A stretch of 8,355 nt of DNA from Bacteroidota bacterium. GTDB taxonomy: Bacteria; Bacteroidota; Bacteroidia; Bacteroidales; UBA10428. Within the stretch, counting starts at the first letter, position 1. Each line of letters opens with the position of its first letter. Below the pieces are notes generated by a model. It searched no databases and was not told where the DNA came from. It saw nothing but the letters and a program-made list of their open reading frames with translations. Shown piece by piece: positions 1-6,322 of this stretch. A program made the translations under genes and the position numbers. The stretch lies in the NCBI GenBank assembly GCA_024640925.1, contig JAHEEB010000133.1:1-8355 (forward strand), read 5' to 3'.

Positions 1-358
1 TGAAAAATCTTCCCTGCAGTATCAGTCTGAATATATCGATACCATACCACATTTTGGCATAGAAATACATCAGTACAACTAATCCGAAAATAAACGTAAG
101 AAAAAGACCTATATATTTACCTGCAAGGGAGTGACCTACTTTAACAAATTTTCTTGAAAAATCGTTCAGCCATTCTTCAAGTTTCATAAAAAGCGGGTAG
201 AAAATAATAGTAATTACACCCATTGCTATTAGAGTAAATCGTAATGGCTTTGTATCGTACTTGTGACTGACTAAAAGAGAAAAAATATACGTTGTAAGTA
301 AGTTGGCTGTCAATATGGTAAGCGTTGTTACAACAAATTTAAATATTCGGCTATACAT
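1..358 (-). CDS. Partial integral membrane protein of unknown family (N-terminal 119 codons)
   Basis: A reading frame opens at the ATG complementary to 356-358 and stays open without a stop to the left edge, so the C-terminus is missing. The product starts MYSRIFKFVV and shows three hydrophobic stretches long enough to cross the membrane: about residues 5-30, 41-58 and 82-102. Between the second and third lies a charged, amphipathic stretch (about 59-81: KLEEWLNDFSRKFVKVGH). A short aromatic-rich segment (YFYAKMWYGIDIF) follows the third. I do not recognise the family and propose no function. It lies on the same strand as the GH31 gene, 98 nt downstream of that gene's stop, so read-through is possible, but there is no overlap that would argue for coupling. 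The upstream leader has no Shine-Dalgarno motif, which is usual for Bacteroidota. The coding call is fairly safe because of the long open frame and coherent hydrophobic pattern. Confidence 0.7.
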   Translation of the reverse strand, partial: MYSRIFKFVVTTLTILTANLLTTYIFSLLVSHKYDTKPLRFTLIAMGVITIIFYPLFMKLEEWLNDFSRKFVKVGHSLAGKYIGLFLTFIFGLVVLMYFYAKMWYGIDIFRLILQGRFF

Positions 359-456
359 ATGTTCTGAATTAATTGAATTGATGGTAACAATATACAAAAT
401 TCCGGAGTTTTTTTGAAAATATCTGATTTTCGTATTTAATTATAAAAAAAATATTG

Positions 457-3132
457 CTAGAAACCAGAGCCAACGGTAATTTCCTGATTGAATTCTTTCG
501 ACTCGGTATTTATATTCACTATATAAAGTCCCGAAACAAGATGAATATCTCTTGGATTCAATGTTAGCAGGTTTTCACCCTGTGTCAGATATTTATTAAA
601 CTGGTAAGCACATTTCCCCGATAAATCATAAAACTTTATTTGTGAACTCTCAGGAAATTCTACACTTATTTCTATGTTTATCTTATCTCTGACCGGATTC
701 GGATATACAGAACAATACAAGGAGTTTTCTGATGTATTTCTAACACTTAATTGTACTCCGCTCTGTTTAAAGGGTATTACAAGTTGGGTACCTGTATAAT
801 AAACCATTGTATCGCATTGGAACGGTGAATTAATGCCATATCCATAGCCTTTATGCACCCAAACTATTTTAAAAGTTTTGTTGTGTGATAAATTATCATA
901 ACTCCCCTTTCTATTGCCTATTATCAGTTGTTTTGTCGTATCATTATATATTACAGGTATTTCTGAATACTTCCCTTTTTCGTAATTGTAATTGTCATTT
1001 TCATCTTCATATATAGTGAATTGACCGTTTGCCCCTGGATATACGCGCAATTCAATAGTATCTGCTTCCTTTTCTGTGGCATATTGCAGGAATGGTCCCA
1101 TAGCGATAATTGAACCTGCTTTTACAAATAATGGTATTATATTTATAGGTGCTGCCGTATTTATAGTCTGACCGCCTTCATATGTCTCACCAGTCCAGAA
1201 ATTATACCATGTCGTTGATTTTGGCAGGTATACATTTCTTGTTTTTATGGATTGTCCGGTGACAGGATTTACAAGAAAAGCAGGGCCAAACATATACTGA
1301 TCTTCAATAGTATTAATGGCAGCATCCGTTCTGAAATCGAATGCAAGCGCACGCATTATCGTATAACTCTCATTTGTTACCTTCCAGGCCAATGAATATA
1401 TGTATGGCAAAAGGCGATACCGCAGGTTATCATAATTCAGTAAAATTGATTTTGTGGCAGTATCCCAATTATTGGAGAATAAAGCTTTTTCGCCCTTTCC
1501 GTGTATCCTGAACACAGGACAAAAAGTCCCGTATTGAAACCAGCGGGTAAATAATTCCCTGTTGGTTGCTGTGCTCCAATCGGGAGCATTCCAGACTGTA
1601 CTACGGTATCCTCCTATATCAGATGTCCAGTAGGGTATACCCGAAACACATGCATTAATTCCCTGGGGAACCTGGATTTTATATGAACTGAATTCGCTGG
1701 TAATATCCGATGACCATAATGTAGTAGCATATCGTTGCTGACCTGCCCAAGCTTGCCTGATAAGAAAGAATGCCCTTTTATCAGCTATGTCCGATCTCCA
1801 GTTTTTGTATAATCCGGATGAATGCATTAATGAATAAGTATTGAAGTAATCAATGCCTTTGCCAATAGCGAAATTACTTTTCCTTCGGGCATCAAAATCT
1901 CCGCCATTATCAGGTTCGCACTGGTCAACCCACCAGGCATCGAACCCATACCTGGAAATAAGACTTTCATTGGCCTGTCTCCAATATATATCGCGGGCAA
2001 CGGAATCGTGCGTATCATAATATGTATCTAAATTACCTGTCATTACATCGGACCAGGTTATATCGGTCAAAGCTCCGGAATCTTTTAATTCGTTGTAATT
2101 TTTGGTGCCTTGTGCAAATACTGGCCAAATAGAAATCATGGTGTGTATATTGGCTTTGCGCAAGGAATCTACCATTGCTTTAGGATCCGGGTATCTTGCA
2201 GGGTAAAAAATATGAGAGCCTATAACATCCGGTTCCCAATAATACCAGTCCTGTACAATACAATCGACAGGCAAATGGTTGTTTCGGTATTTATTCTTTA
2301 CCGCCAAAACTTCTGCCTGACTTTGATACCTGTCCTGCGACTGGAAAAGACCAAAAGCCCATTTCGGGAACATGGGTGCCTGACCTGTTGCCTTGCGGTA
2401 TTGTGCAATAATATGATCGAAATCGGGACCGTAGAAAAAATAATAATCGACCAGGGTTCCGCTCTCCGAAACATATTTGTATTTTGTATTGGAAGCAATG
2501 GTGCCATAAAAGTTGGATGCAGAGTAATTGTCCCACATCAACCCGTAACCCTTATTCGATAGTAGTACAGGAATTGCACCTGTCATATATTGAATAGCTA
2601 TATCCTGATCACGACCTTTGTAATTCATACTTCCCTGGTCGGTGGGATGACATCCTAAGCCAAACAGAGCTTCATCAGTTGGGGACAGAAATTGTGTTGA
2701 ACAATTGTATGTAGTAATGCCTGCTATGGTAGCGGATTTCATCATTTTTGCATCTGAAATATCTTCTGCCAGAATTAAATCATCATTTAAATCAGTGTAG
2801 GTTATTGAATTTGTTGTGCTATCGACAATTATTTTTAATTTACCCGTTGATATGATATATTTCCCTGTTTTATTGATAATAGAAAATTGCGGAATTGAAT
2901 CCCAGGTATTGTTCACCACCAGGGATGATTTTAGTGGAAATGAAGAAAGAGAGGTATATTTCACTTCTATGATATCATCTGAACAAATTTTAATTTTCAA
3001 CAGTCCGGCATCTAATGTAAACGTGATTCCATCAGAATCAGTTGTGTATGAAAGTATCGAAGCTCTTGCTGGAATAAACGAAATAGTAATTAAAAATACG
3101 AACGATACAACTTTTAAAAATTTTGTTTTCAT
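457..3132 (-). CDS. Secreted GH31 family alpha-glycosidase (alpha-glucosidase/alpha-xylosidase type) with T9SS sorting domain
   Basis: This is a retaining alpha-glycosidase of family GH31, which cleaves terminal alpha-linked glucose or xylose from oligosaccharides. Numbering is from the ATG at 3132 (891 residues). Residues 1-24 form a signal peptide (MKTKFLK, hydrophobic core, cut after ARA). About 26-245 is the N-terminal beta-sandwich and 253-586 the catalytic barrel. WWVDQCEPD (400-408) carries the nucleophile Asp403. WSSD (473-476) carries the acid/base Asp476. PYWTSDIGGY (500-509) and FRIHG (541-545, His544) line the sugar site. Distal beta domains follow; YEDENDNYNYEKG (from 708) is DUF5110-like. 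About 806-889 is a type A T9SS sorting domain (VYPNPVRDKINIEI, FYDLSGK, SGLYIV), so the protein is predicted to be released or anchored on the surface. An in-frame ATG four codons upstream (3144) would add MVSL; the inner start gives the more typical signal peptide. No SusC/SusD or regulator gene adjoins it. Family is certain; the choice between glucosidase and xylosidase is open. Confidence 0.95.
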   Translation of the reverse strand: MKTKFLKVVSFVFLITISFIPARASILSYTTDSDGITFTLDAGLLKIKICSDDIIEVKYTSLSSFPLKSSLVVNNTWDSIPQFSIINKTGKYIISTGKLKIIVDSTTNSITYTDLNDDLILAEDISDAKMMKSATIAGITTYNCSTQFLSPTDEALFGLGCHPTDQGSMNYKGRDQDIAIQYMTGAIPVLLSNKGYGLMWDNYSASNFYGTIASNTKYKYVSESGTLVDYYFFYGPDFDHIIAQYRKATGQAPMFPKWAFGLFQSQDRYQSQAEVLAVKNKYRNNHLPVDCIVQDWYYWEPDVIGSHIFYPARYPDPKAMVDSLRKANIHTMISIWPVFAQGTKNYNELKDSGALTDITWSDVMTGNLDTYYDTHDSVARDIYWRQANESLISRYGFDAWWVDQCEPDNGGDFDARRKSNFAIGKGIDYFNTYSLMHSSGLYKNWRSDIADKRAFFLIRQAWAGQQRYATTLWSSDITSEFSSYKIQVPQGINACVSGIPYWTSDIGGYRSTVWNAPDWSTATNRELFTRWFQYGTFCPVFRIHGKGEKALFSNNWDTATKSILLNYDNLRYRLLPYIYSLAWKVTNESYTIMRALAFDFRTDAAINTIEDQYMFGPAFLVNPVTGQSIKTRNVYLPKSTTWYNFWTGETYEGGQTINTAAPINIIPLFVKAGSIIAMGPFLQYATEKEADTIELRVYPGANGQFTIYEDENDNYNYEKGKYSEIPVIYNDTTKQLIIGNRKGSYDNLSHNKTFKIVWVHKGYGYGINSPFQCDTMVYYTGTQLVIPFKQSGVQLSVRNTSENSLYCSVYPNPVRDKINIEISVEFPESSQIKFYDLSGKCAYQFNKYLTQGENLLTLNPRDIHLVSGLYIVNINTESKEFNQEITVGSGF

Positions 3133-3143
3133 AAGGGAAACCA

Positions 3144-3180
3144 TTAATTCATAACGAAGGTAATCAAGTTGATGAATTAA
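3144..3180. repeat. Perfect 9-bp inverted repeat at the GH31 start region
   Basis: TTAATTCAT at 3144-3152 is matched by its exact reverse complement ATGAATTAA at 3172-3180, with a 19-nt spacer. In the GH31 mRNA the arms could pair just before the coding region, and the second arm ends on the A of the outer ATG (3144), 12 nt before the preferred start at 3132. It could be an operator or a hairpin limiting translation. The arms are nearly all A/T, so chance pairing is a real alternative. Confidence 0.35.
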
Positions 3181-3203
3181 GGATCTGGTCTTTCATAAAA
3201 ACT

Positions 3204-3242
3204 TTACGATTTATAAAATGTTCCGCTAAAGAATAATAACAT
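3204..3242 (-). other. Possible 12-codon leader ORF with Shine-Dalgarno motif upstream of the GH31 gene
   Basis: On the minus strand the motif AAGGAG (complement of 3247-3252) lies 4 nt before an ATG (3240-3242) that opens a 12-codon frame, MLLFFSGTFYKS, ending in TAA at 3204-3206. It lies 60-110 nt upstream of the GH31 start. It is notable because the real genes in this window have no such motif. It could be a leader peptide acting on GH31 expression or a chance match in AT-rich DNA; nothing in the peptide suggests a function. Confidence 0.2.
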
Positions 3243-3306
3243 ATATCTCCTTATCTATGAATTACATTCTGATAATTTTTTAAAATCCATTCATCATTTT
3301 GAACAA

Positions 3307-3329
3307 ATAAAACATCCAATTTGTTTTAT
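3307..3329. repeat. Inverted repeat upstream of the DUF1697 gene (possible operator)
   Basis: ATAAAACA (3307-3314) and TGTTTTAT (3322-3329) are perfect 8-bp arms around a 7-nt loop, ending 24 nt before the start codon at 3354. A second pairing, ACAAAT (3303-3308) with ATTTGT (3319-3324), overlaps it. The location between divergent genes fits a regulator-binding site or a 5' UTR hairpin of the plus-strand cluster. No regulator can be named, and low-complexity A/T composition weakens the case. Confidence 0.3.
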
Positions 3330-3353
3330 GAATAATTCTTCATTCGGGTAACT

Positions 3354-3914
3354 ATGAAAGAAAATCAATTTCTCACATTGTTACGAGGTATTAATGTTGG
3401 TGGAAACAACATTATAAAAATGACCGATTTGAAATTGTGTTTTGAAAACATGAGCTTAAACAAGGTGTTAACCTACATTCAAAGTGGCAATGTTATATTC
3501 GAATCGAAAACCAAAGAAATTTCAAAACTGACTATTAAAATAGAACAGGCATTATCAAAAAAATTCAACTATAATTCACGCATTGTTGTAATATCATATC
3601 AACAACTAAAAAATATTGTAAATCAGGCACCATATAATTTTGGCCTTGATACAGAAAAATACAGATATGATGTTTTTTTTATAAAAGAGCCGCTTACCCC
3701 TTCCTTGCTGATGAAAAAAGTTAAACCCCTGGAAGGTGTTGACAATGTCTATGAAGGTGAATTTGTTCTTTACACTTCGCGCCTTATAAACAAGGCATCG
3801 CAAAGTCATATTTCAAGAATTATTGCTCTTCCCGAATATCAGAATATTACGATTCGGAATTGGAACACAACAACCAGGCTTCTTTCATTGATGGATAATA
3901 GAGAAGCCCGATAA
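3354..3914 (+). CDS. DUF1697 family protein
   Basis: This 186-residue protein is a full-length member of the DUF1697 family, conserved small cytoplasmic proteins of unknown biochemical role. The family hallmarks are present in order: LLRGINVGG (residues 9-17), TYIQSGNVIFES (40-51), and the C-terminal NWNTTTRLLSL (169-179), equivalent to the usual RNW-T-x-KL ending. The length is typical and there is no signal peptide or membrane segment. It is the first gene of a four-gene plus-strand cluster and ends 39 nt before the SRPBCC gene, so co-transcription is likely. The start at 3354 was chosen because the next upstream ATG (3328) is out of frame and stops after seven codons. The leader lacks a clear Shine-Dalgarno motif. 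Family assignment is secure; function is not known. Confidence 0.9.
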   Translation: MKENQFLTLLRGINVGGNNIIKMTDLKLCFENMSLNKVLTYIQSGNVIFESKTKEISKLTIKIEQALSKKFNYNSRIVVISYQQLKNIVNQAPYNFGLDTEKYRYDVFFIKEPLTPSLLMKKVKPLEGVDNVYEGEFVLYTSRLINKASQSHISRIIALPEYQNITIRNWNTTTRLLSLMDNREAR

Positions 3915-3953
3915 TTTCCAATAAAAACAACCACATCACTTAAACCAATAAGT

Positions 3954-4850
3954 ATGACTACTACAACCAAAAAAGCAACAATAACCATAAGAGCAACAAT
4001 TAGTGCTCCGGTTGAAAAAGTATGGACTCTTTGGACAAATCCAAAACACATAGTCCATTGGAACAAGGCATCGGACGAATGGCATACACCCACTTCACAG
4101 AACGATTTACGGGTTGGTGGAACATTTCTTTCCCGTATGGAAGCAAAAGATGGCAGTCAGGGTTTCGACTTTGCAGGCGAATACAGTAAAATAATCTATC
4201 ATAAACAAATTGAATATGTTCTTGCTGATGGCAGAAAAGTATTCGTGTTCTTTGTTTCAAACAGAAATGAAACCACGGTAACAGAAACCTTTGAACCTGA
4301 GCAAACATACCCTGTTGAATTTCAGGAAACCGGATGGCAGGCAATCCTTAATAACTTTAAAAAATATGTTGAAGCCTATTGCAAAGATGGGCCAATGATC
4401 TTTAAAATAAGTATCAATGCCAACATTAAGCAAGTATATAAAACCATGCTCAATGCAAAATCATATGCAGAATGGACATCTGAGTTCAATCCCAATTCGC
4501 ACTATGTTGGATCGTGGAAAAAAGGTTCTAAAATTCTGTTTCTGGGGAGAGATGATGAAGGTCATTTAGGGGGAATGGTAAGCAGAATTAAGGAAAACAT
4601 TCCCAACAAACTCATAATTATTGAACATCTTGGTATTGTTCAAAATGGTAAAGAACTAATAACTGGTTCAGATGTCGATACCTGGGCTGGCGCTATAGAA
4701 AGCTATTCTTTTGTGGATGATAATGGAAAAACAAAACTCTCAATTAACCTTGAAACTTTACGGGAAATAAGTGATGAGTTCAAATTTTACTTTTCAGAAA
4801 CCTGGCCAAAAGCACTTAAAAAACTGAAAGCAATTTGTGAATCTAAATAA
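3954..4850 (+). CDS. Tandem SRPBCC (AHSA1-like) domain protein
   Basis: The 298-residue product contains two START/Bet v1-like (SRPBCC) domains of the AHSA1 group, which form a helix-grip fold with a hydrophobic cavity. Domain 1 (about 8-142) begins ATITIRATISAPVEKVWTLW and carries HIVHWNKASDEWHTP, NDLRVGGTFLSRMEAKDG and GWQAILNNFKKYVEAY, all typical of the single-domain family. Domain 2 (about 148-296) begins MIFKISINANIKQVYKTML and carries YAEWTSEFNPNSHYVGSWKKGSKILFLG, IIIEHLGIVQNG and FSETWPKALKKLKAI, typical of a different single-domain subgroup. The junction (YCKDGPMIF) places a Met codon at 4395 just where a free-standing domain 2 would start, which suggests fusion of two adjacent genes. 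There is no signal peptide. Gaps of 39 nt before and 71 nt after support membership of the cluster. The ligand is unknown; AHSA1-type names refer to fold, not to proven Hsp90 binding. Confidence 0.9.
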   Translation: MTTTTKKATITIRATISAPVEKVWTLWTNPKHIVHWNKASDEWHTPTSQNDLRVGGTFLSRMEAKDGSQGFDFAGEYSKIIYHKQIEYVLADGRKVFVFFVSNRNETTVTETFEPEQTYPVEFQETGWQAILNNFKKYVEAYCKDGPMIFKISINANIKQVYKTMLNAKSYAEWTSEFNPNSHYVGSWKKGSKILFLGRDDEGHLGGMVSRIKENIPNKLIIIEHLGIVQNGKELITGSDVDTWAGAIESYSFVDDNGKTKLSINLETLREISDEFKFYFSETWPKALKKLKAICESK

Positions 4851-4854
4851 TCAA

Positions 4855-4871
4855 ATTTGTTTAAAACAAAT
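4855..4871. repeat. 17-bp near-perfect palindrome between the SRPBCC and PhnB-like genes
   Basis: ATTTGTTT and AAACAAAT flank a single A, starting 4 nt after the SRPBCC stop codon. As RNA it could form only a weak A/U stem (6 bp, 5-nt loop) and no U-run follows, so it is a poor intrinsic terminator. A protein-binding site is possible. It shares ATTTGTTT with the dyad at 3307-3329. Confidence 0.3.
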
Positions 4872-4921
4872 ACCTTACTCTCAACACAATTCTTAAATAA
4901 TAATCTAAAAAAAAAATAATC

Positions 4922-5365
4922 ATGGCAACTGTAAGCACTTATTTAAATTTCCGACGAAATACCGAGGAAGCTTTTAATTACTATAAATCCGTTTTCGGAA
5001 CAGATTTTATTGGATCTGGCATAATGCGGTTCAAAGATATTCCGCCAACGGTTGGAACACCTCCCTTGCCCGAAGCAGACAAAAATCTGGTAATGCATGT
5101 ATCGTTACCAATAATTGGCGGACATATTTTAATGGGGACTGATGCACCTGAATCTATGGGGTTTAAGGTAAATTTTGGGAACAACGTATATATTAGCCTT
5201 CAACCCGATACAAGAGCAGAAACTCAACGTTTGTTTATAGCTCTTTCTGAAGATGGCAAGGTTGAACAGGAGCTTCAGGAAATGTTTTGGGGCGACTACT
5301 ATGGGAGTTGCAAAGATAAGTTTGGTGTACATTGGATGTTTAATTGTGCAGAGAAAAACAGCTAA
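4922..5365 (+). CDS. VOC superfamily protein, PhnB-like
   Basis: This 147-residue protein is a single VOC (glyoxalase/bleomycin resistance fold) unit of the PhnB-like subgroup, with the usual family length. Diagnostic segments are YLNFRRNTEEAFNYYKSVFG (7-26), MRFKDIP (35-41), MHVSLPIIGGHILMGTDAPE (58-77), ISLQPDTRAETQRLF (91-105) and the closing MFWGDYYGSCKDKFGVHWMFNC (121-142). Despite the family name there is no phosphonate operon here, and PhnB-like proteins have no settled enzymatic role, so the symbol phnB is not used. It is cytoplasmic by absence of a signal peptide. The start codon follows a run of ten A residues (4907-4916), in keeping with A-rich rather than Shine-Dalgarno leaders of Bacteroidota. 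It is the third gene of the cluster and the neighbour of a second VOC gene of a related type, which suggests linked roles or old duplication. Confidence 0.9.
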   Translation: MATVSTYLNFRRNTEEAFNYYKSVFGTDFIGSGIMRFKDIPPTVGTPPLPEADKNLVMHVSLPIIGGHILMGTDAPESMGFKVNFGNNVYISLQPDTRAETQRLFIALSEDGKVEQELQEMFWGDYYGSCKDKFGVHWMFNCAEKNS

Positions 5366-5370
5366 TACAT

Positions 5371-5394
5371 TTAATGAGTACTTATTTTCATTAA
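5371..5394 (+). repeat. Short inverted repeat after the PhnB-like gene
   Basis: TTAATGA (5371-5377) and TCATTAA (5388-5394) are perfect 7-bp arms around a 10-nt loop, 6 nt after the stop codon. The stem is A/T-rich and no U-run follows directly, so it might slow or partly end transcription, or stabilise the upstream message, but it is not a convincing terminator. Confidence 0.2.
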
Positions 5395-5453
5395 TTCAAA
5401 AAATCTTTAAATCCTTAAAAACAGACTTTATTTAAAAACAAAAACTACTATCT

Positions 5454-6293
5454 ATGAACAAAACTATTTATCCTTGTCTCTGGTTTAACAATGAAGCAAA
5501 ACAAGCAGCAGAATTTTATTGCTCTGTTTTTTCTGATACTGTTATTACCACCGAAAACCCAATGGTGGTGACATTTGAGTCTGCCGGACAAAAATTTATG
5601 TGCTTGAACGGTGGACCGAAATTTACCTTTAATCCCTCAATTTCTTTCTTTGTATTTTTCAAAAATATAAAAGAGATAAATAAAACATGGAAAAACCTTT
5701 TAAAGGGTGGTTCGGCATTAATGCCAATAGACAAGTACGATTGGAGTACAAGATATGGTTGGGTTAAGGATCAGTTTGGCATTACATGGCAATTATCACT
5801 TGGTGATATGTGGGAAGTCAGTCAGAAATTCTCTCCTGCCTTAATGTTTACGGGCAAGCAACATGGTAAGGCAGAACAGGCAATTCAATTTTACACTTCG
5901 GTATTTGAATGTTCCACGGTTACAGGAATTATGAGATATGATAAAAGAGAAAAAGAAAGTGATGTATCAGTGAAACATGCTCAATTTAAACTCAGCAATC
6001 ATGCTTTTTTGGCTATGGACAGTATATTGCAAGACGACTTCAGCTTTAATGAGGCTATTTCTTTTGTGGTGGAATGCGAAACACAGGAAAAAATTGATTA
6101 TTACTGGAACAAACTCACTGATGGTGGAGAAGAAAGTCAATGCGGCTGGTTGAGAGATAAATTTGGCGTTTCATGGCAAATTGTACCTTCCATTTTGGAA
6201 AAATTAATGAGTGATCCATCCAAATCAGATCGGATAATCAACGCTTTTTTAAAAATGAAAAAATTTGAAATAGAAAAACTGGTTAACGTCTGA
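5454..6293 (+). CDS. Two-domain VOC protein (tandem 3-dmu-9_3-mt / PhnB-like domains)
   Basis: The 279-residue protein carries two VOC modules of the 3-dmu-9_3-mt type, a fold family named after a ubiquinone methyltransferase but not itself evidence for that activity. Module 1 (about 3-118) has IYPCLWFNNEAKQAAEFYCS, MVVTFESAGQKFMCLNGGP and the closing YGWVKDQFGITWQLS. Module 2 (about 126-245) has PALMFTGKQHGKAEQAIQFY, a stretch preserving AQFKLSNHAFLAMDS, and CGWLRDKFGVSWQIVP. The matching WxKDQFGITWQ and WLRDKFGVSWQ motifs show an internal duplication. A helical C-terminal tail (about 247-279, MSDPSKSDRIINAFLKMKKFEI) is usual for the second module of such proteins. No S-adenosylmethionine-binding motif is present, so methyltransferase activity is not supported. 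It is the last gene of the cluster, 88 nt after the PhnB-like gene and 29 nt from the convergent kinase gene. Ligand and reaction are unknown. Confidence 0.88.
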   Translation: MNKTIYPCLWFNNEAKQAAEFYCSVFSDTVITTENPMVVTFESAGQKFMCLNGGPKFTFNPSISFFVFFKNIKEINKTWKNLLKGGSALMPIDKYDWSTRYGWVKDQFGITWQLSLGDMWEVSQKFSPALMFTGKQHGKAEQAIQFYTSVFECSTVTGIMRYDKREKESDVSVKHAQFKLSNHAFLAMDSILQDDFSFNEAISFVVECETQEKIDYYWNKLTDGGEESQCGWLRDKFGVSWQIVPSILEKLMSDPSKSDRIINAFLKMKKFEIEKLVNV

Positions 6294-6322
6294 TTTGTTT
6301 TTCTACAATGAGGAATAATAAA

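Noticed and set aside
2110..2562. 150-codon open frame on the plus strand inside the GH31 gene
   Set aside because: It lies wholly antisense to the conserved catalytic-barrel region, and its translation has no recognisable domain and many Cys and Arg residues typical of shadow frames.
3133..3144. Upstream start adding MVSL to the GH31 protein
   Set aside because: It is in frame and possible, but the ATG at 3132 gives a signal peptide beginning MKTKFLK, the usual charged n-region, so the inner start is preferred; the outer one is not excluded.
2816..3154. 112-codon open frame on the plus strand over the GH31 N-terminus
   Set aside because: It is antisense to the signal peptide and N-terminal beta-sandwich of a clearly real gene, with no family features.
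3294..3301. TCATTTTG as a Bacteroidota -7 box (TAnnTTTG) for the plus-strand cluster
   Set aside because: It has one mismatch at a conserved base and there is no TTG-type -33 element at the expected distance.
4000..4344. 114-codon minus-strand frame inside the SRPBCC gene
   Set aside because: It mirrors a strongly conserved domain; the composition does not look like a folded protein and there is no start context.
4852..4859. CAAATTTG as a -7 box upstream of the PhnB-like gene
   Set aside because: It deviates at the first base, and the nearest TTTG upstream is only about 14 nt away, too close for a -33 element; it also lies inside the palindrome.
4907..4916. Ten-A tract as a phase-variation repeat
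   Set aside because: It lies in the leader of the PhnB-like gene, outside the coding frame; A-rich leaders are normal in Bacteroidota, so there is no specific sign of slippage control.
6294..6322. Bidirectional terminator between the convergent VOC and kinase genes
   Set aside because: The 29-nt gap contains a T-run but no inverted repeat able to form a stem.
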